Shown: positions 24,635-32,535 of the stretch, piece after piece
Layout of the letters: every line of letters starts with the position of its first letter
Numbering within the stretch: the first letter of the stretch is position 1
The notes under the pieces: generated by a model
The model's database searches: none
Seen by the model: only the letters and a program-made list of their open reading frames with translations
What the model was told of the DNA's origin: nothing
Program-made: the position numbers and the translations under genes
Assembly: GCA_964632755.1 (NCBI GenBank)
Contig: CAZWDT010000013.1
Span: forward strand, 1-45,820
Direction of reading: 5' to 3'
Length of the DNA stretch: 45,820 nucleotides
From: JAFGMR01 sp964632755
Lineage (GTDB): Archaea > Halobacteriota > Methanosarcinia > Methanotrichales > Methanotrichaceae

Positions 24635-25870
24635 TCATCGGGAGGTCAGGTCCAGAAACTGCTTTTGTGCCCTCTCGATGATCTCTTCTTCCCCGGGTAT
24701 CTGGCCGTGGCGCATGAGCACCCTTCCGTTGACGATCACAGTGTCCACTCCGCCCATCATGCTGTAGACCAGGTGCGAGTGCATATTGGTTGCCGGCCAG
24801 AACCAAGGGCGCCGAAGGTCGATCAAAACCAGGTCGGCCAACGCCCCTTCCCTGAGGCCCATGTTCAGGCCGAACGCTCGATAGGCGTTCTCGGTCGCGA
24901 TTCTCCAGACCTGCTCCGCTCTGAGAGTCGTCGGCCCCCAGACGTTCTTCTGAGTTATCGCCGCGGTCTTCATCTCCTGGAATATGCTCAAGCTGTTGTT
25001 GCTAGAGGCTCCATCGGTTCCAAGGCAGACGCATGCCCCCTCCTGGAGCAGGCGGTCGATCGGGGCTATCCCCGATGCAAGTTTGAGGTTGCTGACAGGC
25101 GTGTGGACGACCGTTGTCTTGCTTTTTGCGAGGAGCGTTATGTCCCTTGGCGAGAGCCAGATGCAGTGGACGGCGATGAGATCGGGCCCGAGCAGGTCCA
25201 GGGAGTCCATGTATTCGACTGGAGTCATCTTCCTTTGGTTGACGAAGGTATCCACCTCTCCCCTCGTCTCGGAGAGATGGATATGCACGGGAACCTCATG
25301 CCTCTTTGCTATCTCCCTTACCTGGATGAGCGTCTCCTCCGAGCAGGTATAGATCGCGTGGGGGCCGAGCGTCGGGCGGATCAGGTCGTCGCCCTTCCAC
25401 CTTTGGATGAAGGGCTCTGCTTCACGCAGGAACTCCGGATGCATATCGAAGATCACCCCGGCGAGGAAGGCCCTCAGGCCCATCTCCTTCGTGGCCCTCG
25501 CGGTCTCGTCCATGAAGTAATACATATCGTTGTAGCAGGTGATCCCCATCCGGATCATCTCAAGGCAGCCGAGCTTCACCCCCCAACGTATATCCTCCTC
25601 CTTCAGCCGGGCCTCAAGCGGCCAGATCTTCTCCTGTAGCCAGGGCATCAGCTCCATATCGTCGGCGTAGCCCCGAAATAGGGTCATGGCAAGATGCGTG
25701 TGGGCGTTGACCAGGCCGGGGATTGCGAGCATCTTCTTCGCGTCGATGACCAAATCGTCCTCTGCCTTTAGTTTCTCTCCGATTTGGACGATCTGCCCCC
25801 CCTCGATTGCAATATCCATATCCCGGAGAAGGCCGCCGTCTCGAAGCATCGAAGCTCCTCTGATAAGCAT
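24635..25870 (-). CDS. mtaD: 5-methylthioadenosine/S-adenosylhomocysteine deaminase
   Basis: Amidohydrolase of 411 aa that deaminates MTA, SAH and in methanogens 5'-deoxyadenosine (MtaD/DadD). Metal and substrate ligands: NAHTHLAMTLFRG (His-x-His, about 56-68), HIHLSETRGEVD (about 193-204), AVHCIWLSP, and GTDGASSNNSLSIFQEM (catalytic Asp, about 280-296). The C-terminus has the beta-sandwich return GALADLVLIDL. The protein recycles products of SAM chemistry and so supports the radical SAM and methyl-transfer enzymes of methanogens. Confidence 0.92.
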   Translation of the reverse strand: MLIRGASMLRDGGLLRDMDIAIEGGQIVQIGEKLKAEDDLVIDAKKMLAIPGLVNAHTHLAMTLFRGYADDMELMPWLQEKIWPLEARLKEEDIRWGVKLGCLEMIRMGITCYNDMYYFMDETARATKEMGLRAFLAGVIFDMHPEFLREAEPFIQRWKGDDLIRPTLGPHAIYTCSEETLIQVREIAKRHEVPVHIHLSETRGEVDTFVNQRKMTPVEYMDSLDLLGPDLIAVHCIWLSPRDITLLAKSKTTVVHTPVSNLKLASGIAPIDRLLQEGACVCLGTDGASSNNSLSIFQEMKTAAITQKNVWGPTTLRAEQVWRIATENAYRAFGLNMGLREGALADLVLIDLRRPWFWPATNMHSHLVYSMMGGVDTVIVNGRVLMRHGQIPGEEEIIERAQKQFLDLTSR

Positions 25871-26020
25871 GTGGTCGAGATAGCGCCGCTTGGCAAAAGG
25901 TTTTTCGCACAGAGATAGTGAGGCCTTTCGAGGGTGGCTATAGGGAGCTGCTCGATGGCAAGGCGGCCCTGGCCTGCTGGGGATCCGCCTCTCGTCCTTG
26001 GGATCTACGTCAGCCGGTCG

Positions 26021-26030
26021 TTATGCTTAA
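26021..26030 (+). promoter_or_regulatory. possible tRNA-Ser promoter
   Basis: TTATGCTTAA is 27-36 nt upstream of the tRNA 5' end, an acceptable box A for archaeal tRNA genes. Confidence 0.35.
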
Positions 26031-26056
26031 GAGGATGGGCCTCGAAGATGGGGCGG

Positions 26057-26141
26057 GCTGAGGTAGCCAAGTGGCCTACGGCGCTGGTCTTGAGAACCAG
26101 TGGTGCATCGCACCCCGTGAGTTCAAATCTCACCCTCAGCG
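26057..26141 (+). tRNA. tRNA-Ser (anticodon TGA)
   Basis: Acceptor stem GCTGAGG pairs with CCTCAGC followed by discriminator G. The anticodon arm CTGGT-CTTGAGA-ACCAG gives TGA. A long variable arm (GTGGTGCATCGCACC region) is typical of class II tRNA-Ser. The T arm is GTGAG-TTCAAAT-CTCAC. CCA is not encoded. No intron. Confidence 0.95.
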
Positions 26142-26219
26142 TTTGAGTTCCGATTGATTCATGGCTGGATGAAGGCAGACGAACGCCGGTCCGGGAGTTG
26201 CGCGCTTTCTTAAAAATTG

Positions 26220-26397
26220 GGTTCCTCGCTATTCAATGTGGGTATGGGGTGGCAAGTGTCGGCGCCTTTTTGCCTTCATCTCACCATTCCTCCATGATTA
26301 TCGAGATGTAGCGGCTCATCACATACACCTTGACATAACAAATGACTCATGCCGGAAATCTCCCATGATCCATACCCACTCAATTCAGCGAAGAACC
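26220..26397 (+). mobile_element. 178-bp MITE-like element, copy 2
   Basis: Same element as 3386-3563 in inverse orientation. Ends: GGTTCCTCGCT at the left and, as reverse complement, GGTTCTTCGCT at the right, each followed 7 nt later by GTGGGTATGG. Flanks are TTAAAAATTG on the left and TTAAATTG on the right, similar but not an exact duplication. It lies 79 nt after tRNA-Ser. The internal open frame is non-coding in appearance. Confidence 0.75.
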
Positions 26398-26493
26398 TTA
26401 AATTGCAGGGCTCTTAGTTGTACGATATGGCGCAAGATCGGCGAGGGGTCGGGCAACCATTGATATATCACTGATGATATAACCATCACAGAC

Positions 26494-27687
26494 ATGTCAT
26501 GGATAGGACCGATCTCCCTCCTGCTTCTCGTGCTGTTCATCCCCGCCCTCGCGGGCGAGATCTCTGTCGGGCCAGAAGGCTGTGATTACGTCAGCATCCA
26601 GGCTGCGGTGGACGCCGCAAACGCGGGCGACTCGATCGATGTGATGGCGGGGGTCTACAGGGAGCGCGTAAACGTGACAAAGACGCTTATCTTGCGAGGC
26701 CACGGGCTTCCCGTGGTCGATGCGGGCGGGATTGGAAGCCCGATTGCGCTTCTTGCTGACGGCATAACGGTCGAGGGATTCGCAGCCCAGAACGCCTCGG
26801 TCAATTGGTCCGCAGATGGAGGGATACGGGTTCTCTCGAGCAACAATACCATCCAGGGAAATCGGCTGAACAACACCTGGAGGGACATAATCCTGATTCG
26901 GTCCAATGGAAACGCCATTCGAGATAACTTCCTCACTGGAGCTCAAGAGGGCCTTCTCCTCCTGGAGTCGAACGACAATTCCATCATTGGGAACCTTATT
27001 ATTGAAAACGAGGACGATGGGCTGATCCTCGATAACTCGAGCAGGAACATCGTGCGGGAAAACCAGGTCATCGAGAACTTCGACGATGGCATCATCTGCA
27101 TCAACGGCTCCAAGGAGAACCTGGTCGTTGATAACCTGGCATCTGGGAACGGTTGGCACGGAATCGAGATGTTCCTCGCGGACAACAATAGCTTATATGG
27201 GAATAGCGCAATCGGCAACGGAATATGCAACATCCTCCTACTCGGATCCGACAGTTGCATCGTCGCGGACAACCAGGCTTGCAGCGGATTGAACGTTGGA
27301 ATCTTCATAATCATCTCAGATGAGAACGAGGTAGTGGGCAACAACGCGAGCGAGAACGGTATAGCGGGTATATTTATCGATAGGAGCTATAACAATACCC
27401 TGAAGGAGAACCAGGTCATGCATAATGGGCTCGTGGGGCTATGGGTGATCAACTCCTTTGGAAACGAGATCTACGGAAACCTGCTCATCGATAACATCAA
27501 GTTCGATGCCTACGACGCCAGCGGGAACCGTTGGGATGATGGAAGGATTGGAAACCGCCACGGCCAATTCGACGAGCCCAGGGAGGGATGCAAGGACGCC
27601 GACGCTGACACCATATGCGACAGGAGCTACGCCATCCCCGGTAATGAGAGCGTTGACGAGTATCCGCTTATCAAGGACGTCGCCTGA
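26494..27687 (+). CDS. exported NosD-like right-handed beta-helix protein (paralogue)
   Basis: A 397-aa protein: signal peptide (ISLLLLVLFIPALAGEI), the opening YVSIQAAVDAANAGDSIDVMAGVY (about 31-54), and about ten parallel beta-helix coils with Asn-rich turns (NNTIQGNRL, NDNSIIGNLI, RNIVRENQVI, YNNTLKENQV). It ends with a Ca-binding-like DADADTICDRSYAIPGN. It has many NxS/T sites. It is related to the product at 6736-8187. A TATA-like GATATATC lies about 30 nt upstream (26463-26470). Probably extracellular; substrate unknown. Confidence 0.8.
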   Translation: MSWIGPISLLLLVLFIPALAGEISVGPEGCDYVSIQAAVDAANAGDSIDVMAGVYRERVNVTKTLILRGHGLPVVDAGGIGSPIALLADGITVEGFAAQNASVNWSADGGIRVLSSNNTIQGNRLNNTWRDIILIRSNGNAIRDNFLTGAQEGLLLLESNDNSIIGNLIIENEDDGLILDNSSRNIVRENQVIENFDDGIICINGSKENLVVDNLASGNGWHGIEMFLADNNSLYGNSAIGNGICNILLLGSDSCIVADNQACSGLNVGIFIIISDENEVVGNNASENGIAGIFIDRSYNNTLKENQVMHNGLVGLWVINSFGNEIYGNLLIDNIKFDAYDASGNRWDDGRIGNRHGQFDEPREGCKDADADTICDRSYAIPGNESVDEYPLIKDVA

Positions 27688-28080
27688 CCAGGCGGAATGA
27701 GGAATATAGTAGAGCAAAAGTCGAATGGATGTAGGAGGGAATAGGAGGAAACAAATGAACTTCGACTTTTGCTAATTCTCATTACGTCATTAGACGAATA
27801 TAAAGCTTTCGGTATCTCGGAGGAAATAGGTCGCCCGGAGGCCTTGAGACTGGCGGTGCGGGCTGAAATCGACATATATCTACTTGGCCGCGGTCTCCAA
27901 GGATGACGCCGATCCGCTCATTACAAGCATCCATCGCATACGCGCGGCAGAGATACCAGCACACTGTTGCGTGGTTATCTTCTCATTATCGTGGTTATCT
28001 CTGGAAATTTACCACAAAGGCACAAAGGAATCCCAATAGACAACGTAGAGATCGAAAAAATGTTTGGGAGGGGGACTTTA
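27688..28080. other. 393-bp gene-free stretch
   Basis: I see no convincing gene. It contains the 13-bp inverted repeat at 27713-27773, a short direct repeat (CGTGGTTATCT at about 27969 and 27989), and an ACCACAAAGGCACAAAGG motif near 28010 that resembles common dispersed repeats. It separates the beta-helix gene from the convergent exported-protein gene. Confidence 0.5.
27713..27773. repeat. 13-bp perfect inverted repeat with 35-nt loop
   Basis: AGCAAAAGTCGAA (27713-27725) is exactly complementary to TTCGACTTTTGCT (27761-27773). The loop carries two purine-rich ribosome-site-like blocks (AGGAGG). It starts 26 nt after the stop of the beta-helix gene. It may be a transcript-end structure or the ends of a tiny mobile element. 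Confidence 0.55.
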
Positions 28081-29172
28081 TCATCTGAGCGAGTCCAGCC
28101 TATTCATGAAATCGCACGACCCTCCCACACACGATCCACCGAATGCGGGCCTATCCTTGAAGAGTATCCTCCTCTGCAGCTCGAATGAGCCCATATACTC
28201 CTCGTGCTCCTTCAAGCTCTTCTCTCCAGGCCTGGTCTGCCTTGCGTCGAGCATGAAGTATCCGGTGAAGTTGTCGGCAGTCCTAAGTTCTGCCATGCGG
28301 TTCAAGGAGCCGGTCTGGTGCAGGTTGAAGTTCTGGTCCTTGAACTCCATGGACTGGAGATTGTAGCTCTCCTGAACCTTCGCCCCGATCCCTCCAAATA
28401 CCAGTGAGCTCTTGAAGGTCTCTGAGCCGAAAAGGGCATCACCTGGCGCGAGCGCCATGTAGTTGTCCACGGCATCCTGCTCCTCGAAGTTGGGATTGGT
28501 ACCCCTCGCGTTGTCCACGAGATACTCGTTCTTCACCAAAGCATCCACGCTTCCGCTGAAGTAGACGTCCTTGTTAGACTTGATCCCCGAGTTCATGCTG
28601 CGAACGTCCTTGCTCAGCTGGAACTGGCCTGTGCCGCTGATCGATGTCTCCGAGGCGTAGTCGTAATCCTGGACCTTGAAGCGTCCCCTGGCCGTGGCCG
28701 ATCTCGCGCTCTCTGTCGTTGCTATTACTTCGAACTCGTAATCGCCGGCAATCGCCTTCATCTCTGGCTGTGCATAGAGCGCTTCAGAGCTTGCGCCGCC
28801 TCCGGGGACGGTTATGACCTTCTCAGTCCAGCTAAACCAGCCAGGAAGGCAGCTCGAGGGGATGACCGTCATTCGCACAACGACATCCTCCGATCCGTCG
28901 TTCTTCACGGTGACCAGATACTCCAAGGGCTTGCCAGGAGTCGTATAGTAGCTGTCCTCGTCGGGATTAGGTACTGCAAGGTCGACCGTCACCACAAGGT
29001 GCGTAGGCACTACGGGATAGGGCGGCTCGGAAGGTATCGGAACCGTCATGGAGGGCCAGGATCCGCTCAATTCATCGGCAACACAGCTAGCGCCTGAGCT
29101 CGAACTTGCGTCCTCAACTGTGGCGCCCGCTTGAGCGACCAGGACGAACAACGTTATTAGCCATATCTTCAT
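28081..29172 (-). CDS. exported protein, array member 1 (two domains)
   Basis: A 363-aa protein with a signal peptide (WLITLFVLVAQAGATV). Domain 1 (about 55-165) is Ig/CARDB-like: LEYLVTVKNDGSEDVVVRMTV. Domain 2 (about 170-350) is the domain shared with its neighbour: an ISGTGQF start, FGGIGAKVQESYNLQSMEFKDQ, and an end-piece GSFELQRRILF. The C-terminal GGSCVGGSCDF may form a disulfide. No membrane anchor. It is third in order of transcription in a tandem minus-strand array of related exported proteins. Function unknown. Confidence 0.7.
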   Translation of the reverse strand: MKIWLITLFVLVAQAGATVEDASSSSGASCVADELSGSWPSMTVPIPSEPPYPVVPTHLVVTVDLAVPNPDEDSYYTTPGKPLEYLVTVKNDGSEDVVVRMTVIPSSCLPGWFSWTEKVITVPGGGASSEALYAQPEMKAIAGDYEFEVIATTESARSATARGRFKVQDYDYASETSISGTGQFQLSKDVRSMNSGIKSNKDVYFSGSVDALVKNEYLVDNARGTNPNFEEQDAVDNYMALAPGDALFGSETFKSSLVFGGIGAKVQESYNLQSMEFKDQNFNLHQTGSLNRMAELRTADNFTGYFMLDARQTRPGEKSLKEHEEYMGSFELQRRILFKDRPAFGGSCVGGSCDFMNRLDSLR

Positions 29173-29190
29173 GCGCGACCCCCACTAAAT

Positions 29191-29228
29191 CGAAAAAAAA
29201 AGAGATTGATTGCTAGGTCACCCTAGCA
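29191..29228 (-). terminator. terminator for the exported-protein gene at 29223
   Basis: A 7-bp perfect stem (TGCTAGG / CCTAGCA, 29211-29217 and 29222-29228) with a 4-nt loop, followed on the minus strand by a run of nine T (29193-29201). The stem overlaps the TAG stop codon of the gene. Confidence 0.65.
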
Positions 29229-29948
29229 GTCTATGCCTGCGCATGGGCTTCGTACGGGCTCGGGCACCGGGTTCTCGTGGAACTTGATCAGCTTCTCGGT
29301 CTCGAAGTTACCGGTGAACTGCTGGTGGTCCTTGATATCCTTGTAGAATATCTTGTGCCACGCCGAGTCGGTTCCCCAAGTTCCCTCGAAGGTGTTCTTA
29401 GTGTTCATTCCAACGAGATGGACCGGGCTCATATTCCTGAGCTGAGCAGCGAGAGTCGCGTTCTTCGTGTGTCCGGCCGGATCGGTCGATGCGAAGAACG
29501 TCTGTTGGTCCTTCTCCATCTGGGTCACCGAGAAGACCTCCTGGAAGTTCGCGCCAATTCCGCCGTAGAATGACTTGGAGTTGAGGAACTTCCCGCCGAC
29601 AAGCGGTACATCACCGGAGTATGTCATCTTGGTATTCTCGAAAAGGTTGACCGGCATCGTCTTGTTGCCTACCTCTCTCATCAGCTTGCTTGCATTCTCT
29701 GACAGTGCGTGCTCGGAATCGAGCTCGAAGTCGCCGTCACCGGCCAACACATTGTAGTACTCAAGTGCCAGCCTCTTGTCCACGATAGACGTGCTGACAT
29801 CGATAACTCCTGTGCCCGTCACCTTCTGGCTCTCACAGTATTGTTCGTACTGCACGGGCTCGATTATAGGCGGATTCGCCATCACCACTGTGCTACATGC
29901 AAGGATCGCCGCGATAGATATCGCCGCTATTGCTACTACTCCCTTCAT
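29223..29948 (-). CDS. exported protein, array member 2
   Basis: A 241-aa protein with a signal peptide (VAIAAISIAAILACSTVVMANPP). The mature part carries the same domain as its neighbour at 28081-29172: a KVTGTGVI start, FYGGIGANFQEVFSVTQMEKDQQ (about 128-150), and FTGNFETEKLIKF near the end. It has NxT sites and two Cys near the C-terminus (PCAGIDC). TATA-like TTTATATAAC (minus strand, about 29999-30008) lies some 50 nt upstream and a GGGGGTGA site precedes the ATG. Own promoter and own terminator suggest a monocistronic, well-expressed gene. Function unknown. Confidence 0.75.
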   Translation of the reverse strand: MKGVVAIAAISIAAILACSTVVMANPPIIEPVQYEQYCESQKVTGTGVIDVSTSIVDKRLALEYYNVLAGDGDFELDSEHALSENASKLMREVGNKTMPVNLFENTKMTYSGDVPLVGGKFLNSKSFYGGIGANFQEVFSVTQMEKDQQTFFASTDPAGHTKNATLAAQLRNMSPVHLVGMNTKNTFEGTWGTDSAWHKIFYKDIKDHQQFTGNFETEKLIKFHENPVPEPVRSPCAGIDC

Positions 29949-30027
29949 GTTTCATTCACCCCCTTCTTGATACGATATATTGACCTTCGTCCTTCTTGTT
30001 ATATAAATGTTGTTTTCCTGGGCTCCC

Positions 30028-30060
30028 AAAAAAGGGAGAGAAGCCCGGAATTACCCGGGC
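30028..30060 (-). terminator. terminator for the exported-protein gene at 30097
   Basis: Stem GCCCGG / CCGGGC (30043-30048 and 30055-30060) followed on the minus strand by six T (30028-30033). It is placed 37 nt beyond the stop of the upstream gene. Confidence 0.6.
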
Positions 30061-30096
30061 AAAGACCCTCCAAGAAATGTCTTTGGATTATCTCGC

Positions 30097-30645
30097 TTAC
30101 ATACAGGGCAGCCAGTCGACGCTGATTGTGCCACAGGTGCTGTTGCCCCAGAGCTGGATGAACTTCTCGATCGAGAAGACACCGNNNNNNNNNNNNNNNN
30201 NNNNNNNNNNNNNNNNNNNNNNNNNNNNNNNNNNNNNNNNNNNNNNNNNNNNNNNNNNNNNNNNNNNNNNNNNNNNNNNNNNNNGGTCGTAGGTACCTGT
30301 CTGGTAGCTCACCGGCATGTACTCGAACTCAGCTTCCTTTGTGAAGTTGATGTAGTCCATGGGTGTGCTTCCAAGGTTCCATGCCTTGGCCTTGGTCCAG
30401 TCGCAATTAACGCCTATCTGCCTCTCGGCCTCGAGCTCGGTCTTCTCGATGATCACGTTACCGGATCCGGACTCCTTCTCGACCAGCTTGGCTCCAGCGA
30501 AGCCCTCCTGGGTCGAAACGATCATCTCAACATTCTTATAGCCTACGCCCTTGATTGTGGCCTTCTCGTACATGTAGTTGGCTGCGCTGGCCATGCCTAC
30601 CAGGGCCATTGCAATAACCACTAAAACGATTAGCTCTCTCCTCAT
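30097..30645 (-). CDS. exported protein, array member 3, interrupted by assembly gap
   Basis: The N-terminal part has a signal peptide (LIVLVVIAMALVGMASAANY) and an IKGVG start like its neighbours' ISGTG. The part after the gap reads FSIEKFIQLWG, matching the FETEKLIKF end-piece of the neighbour, then a Cys-containing tail. The 100 N at 30185-30284 are placeholder bases, so the frame continuity is not evidence and the two halves could come from different array copies. The start at 30645 is chosen because GGAGGTGGGAACGA precedes it and gives a normal signal peptide; 30696 is less likely. Confidence 0.6.
   Translation of the reverse strand: MRRELIVLVVIAMALVGMASAANYMYEKATIKGVGYKNVEMIVSTQEGFAGAKLVEKESGSGNVIIEKTELEAERQIGVNCDWTKAKAWNLGSTPMDYINFTKEAEFEYMPVSYQTGTYDXXXXXXXXXXXXXXXXXXXXXXXXXXXXXXXXXXGVFSIEKFIQLWGNSTCGTISVDWLPCM
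30185..30284. other. assembly gap of 100 N
   Basis: Exactly 100 N, the usual placeholder for a scaffold gap of unknown size. It falls inside a tandem array of related genes, a place where short-read assemblies often collapse. Confidence 0.97.
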
Positions 30646-30990
30646 TTCGTTCCCACCTCCTATTCTATACCCTTGTTCGGATTTTAGGATCGTCAACTGT
30701 CCTTAGACAGCGAGATATGATCCCTGATAGCTCCAATCCAGCGGGCTGCTCCCTCAAGGGGATCCCCTGGACTTGGGGTACCTGATCTTAGGAATCCTGA
30801 CTGATATATCAGTGTTTTGCTCAGGCACAACTCCAGATTGCAGTTTAATAGCATATAAACATAACGAGCAGATTCCGGAGCAAGCGTGATGATAATTATC
30901 TATTTATAATCGAATAACTGGGCATTTCCGCAGGCTCAAAAACGAAACTTGATCATCCTCTAATGGATCGCAAGAATGGGAATGCAGAGA

Positions 30991-31065
30991 TGCTCCGGTC
31001 GGGATTTGAACCCGAGTCTTCGGCTCGAAAGGCCGGAATGATTGGCCGGACTACACCACCGGAGC
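30991..31065 (-). tRNA. tRNA-Glu (anticodon TTC)
   Basis: Acceptor stem GCTCCGG pairs with CCGGAGC plus discriminator A. The anticodon loop CTTTCGA gives TTC. T arm TCGGG-TTCAAAT-CCCGA is perfect. The anticodon stem reads CCGGC/GCCGA, so the outermost pair (27-43) is a C-A mismatch, unusual for this tRNA. CCA not encoded. Confidence 0.92.
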
Positions 31066-31141
31066 TCTTCGATCGCCCGCCTGCGCGGGGCCTTCCATCA
31101 TGCATATGGCTTGACGTACTTGTATCTTTCTATCGGGATGA

Positions 31142-31214
31142 TAGTCCCGGGCGGATTCGAACCGCCGTCCCAGGCTCCAAAGGCCTGCAGGATTGGCCGC
31201 TACCCCACGGGACT
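31142..31214 (-). tRNA. tRNA-Gln (anticodon TTG)
   Basis: Acceptor stem AGTCCCG pairs with CGGGACT plus discriminator A. Anticodon arm CAGGC-CTTTGGA-GCCTG gives TTG. T arm GGCGG-TTCGAAT-CCGCC. It is co-oriented with tRNA-Glu, 76 nt away, so the two are probably one transcript. Confidence 0.94.
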
Positions 31215-31347
31215 GCGCGTCTCAGTCGGCGGCAGGGTTATTCTCCATAAGATATATATTCGCTTCCCCATTGGAGAGTCCAGATTAAGCTTTACAGCTT
31301 GGCCCTTACCAGCCAGAAGAGGCTTATCGAGATGCTTAGGACGATCA

Positions 31348-31938
31348 ATGAGTAAGACGAACCCGGGTGGAGAACTGGGCGAGTGCATAAAGAGGGACGC
31401 CACCGAATTCAGTCGGGTGAGTAGTCACATCCCGACAGGCTGTCTCGGCATAGGAACCGTCTGCTGCATCACCCTCGATGGGATACTGATGAAGCGGGGG
31501 ATTTTTGTCAACACCTCTTTTGCCGGAGTAGTCGAGATCGATGGAGGTCGGGCCACCAGCTTTAGCGACCTGATCGCCTCCCCTCTCCCTCGATCCCATC
31601 AAGATCTTCATGGCGAGGAGGATGACCAGGATCGGGGAATGCATATCCCTGGGATCCGGGCGTATCCTCGCGAACGTCAGGGAGATCCCCTATAGCGCCC
31701 TCGATCTGGCAAAGGTGGTGCTCTCCCAGTTGCGAGAGGTCGGCATAGGCGGAAGATAACGATTCGCATGCCAAAAGAGCCCATCCTCGGCGGTCCAGTG
31801 GGTTCTGGAAAGGTGGGAATAGCCCTCTCTGCCGGTGTCAACGGACACCTGGCGATCGAGGAGGCCGGGATTGAAGAAGCGACGCTTTCCCATATCCGGC
31901 CTTGTGGACTATTTTGCCGGATGAACGAGCTCCAGTGA
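31348..31938 (+). pseudogene. nrpR: NrpR regulatory (DUF128) domain fragment with two frameshifts
   Basis: Three consecutive frames together spell one NrpR/DUF128 domain, the 2-oxoglutarate-sensing part of the nitrogen repressor NrpR. Frame 1 from 31348: TGCLGIGTVCCITLDGILMKRG and FAGVVEIDGGRATSF. About 31581-31589 one extra base shifts to SLDPIKIFMARRMTRIGE, GSGRILANVREIP and VGIGG. Near 31757 a second shift (one base missing) leads to IRMPKEPILGGPVGSGKVGIA and AIEEAGI, ending TGA at 31936-31938. The winged-helix DNA-binding part that normally precedes this domain is absent; upstream lie tRNA genes. No functional repressor can come from this locus. The domain call is from recognised motifs. 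Confidence 0.75.
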
Positions 31939-31957
31939 TCTCCCGGGGTGGATAAAG

Positions 31958-31967
31958 CTTTATAAGG
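31958..31967 (+). promoter_or_regulatory. TATA box for ribosomal protein S6e
   Basis: CTTTATAAGG is a strong archaeal TATA box 49-58 nt upstream of the S6e ATG; a purine-rich GTGAGGAAAA ribosome site precedes the start. Confidence 0.65.
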
Positions 31968-32015
31968 GTGGGGTCGGTAGAAGAGCCCTGTTACGTTCAC
32001 ATGTGAGGAAAAAAG

Positions 32016-32414
32016 ATGGACTTCAGAGTGGTTATATCCGATCCAGGGAGCGGCAAGGCCTACCAGGTCGAGGTCAAGGATGCAGGTGCAGCAAAGCTCC
32101 TGGGACGAAGAATCGGCGATACGGTCGAAGGAGATGCAGTGGGGATGCCGGGTTATCGGCTGCAGATAACGGGTGGAAGCGATCGAGAGGGATTTCCCAT
32201 GCGCAGGGATCTACCGGGCACGAGGAGGCGCAAGATCCTGATAGCTGGTGGCGTTGGGTACAACTCGCTCGCCAAAGGCTGCAAGAGGAGAAAGAGCGTC
32301 CATGGTCGGGAGATCGCCGCAGACGTGGGCCAGGTCAATATGAAGGTGATCGAGGCTGGGAGCAAGCCTGTGGAGGAGATCTTAGGAAAGGCCGGCGGCG
32401 AAGGGAAGAAGTAA
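32016..32414 (+). CDS. rps6e: 30S ribosomal protein S6e
   Basis: Archaeal/eukaryotic small-subunit protein of 132 aa. Recognisable segments: FRVVISDPGSGKAYQVEV at the N-terminus, LLGRRIGDTVEGD (about 28-40), GYRLQITGGSDREGFPMR (about 46-63) and the basic RRRKILIAGG and CKRRKSVHGREI (about 93-104). Normal length for archaeal S6e, which lacks the long eukaryotic C-terminal tail. A gap of 121 nt without recognised features follows before the transporter gene. Confidence 0.95.
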   Translation: MDFRVVISDPGSGKAYQVEVKDAGAAKLLGRRIGDTVEGDAVGMPGYRLQITGGSDREGFPMRRDLPGTRRRKILIAGGVGYNSLAKGCKRRKSVHGREIAADVGQVNMKVIEAGSKPVEEILGKAGGEGKK

Positions 32415-32535
32415 GCCAGGCCTTCTCTGAGGGGGCTATCCCCTTCAGTCATGCCCGGCATCGCTCCAGGTTGGGAGATGCGTCGCGAAAGGCCCTGAAT
32501 CTATCTGGGGTGAAGAATGGGCGAAGGGTGAGTAG

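Noticed and set aside
26236..26463. 75-codon open frame inside MITE copy 2, partly matched by the frame at copy 1
   Set aside because: The match is due to the shared DNA element; it has no start signal and the frame ends differ at the element border.
28007..28030. ACCACAAAGGCACAAAGG motif reminiscent of dispersed repeats
   Set aside because: Only one copy in the window, so no repeat can be shown from this sequence.
31042..31347. Upstream in-frame extension of the NrpR fragment
   Set aside because: It would read through the tRNA-Gln gene; the sequence there is not protein-like.
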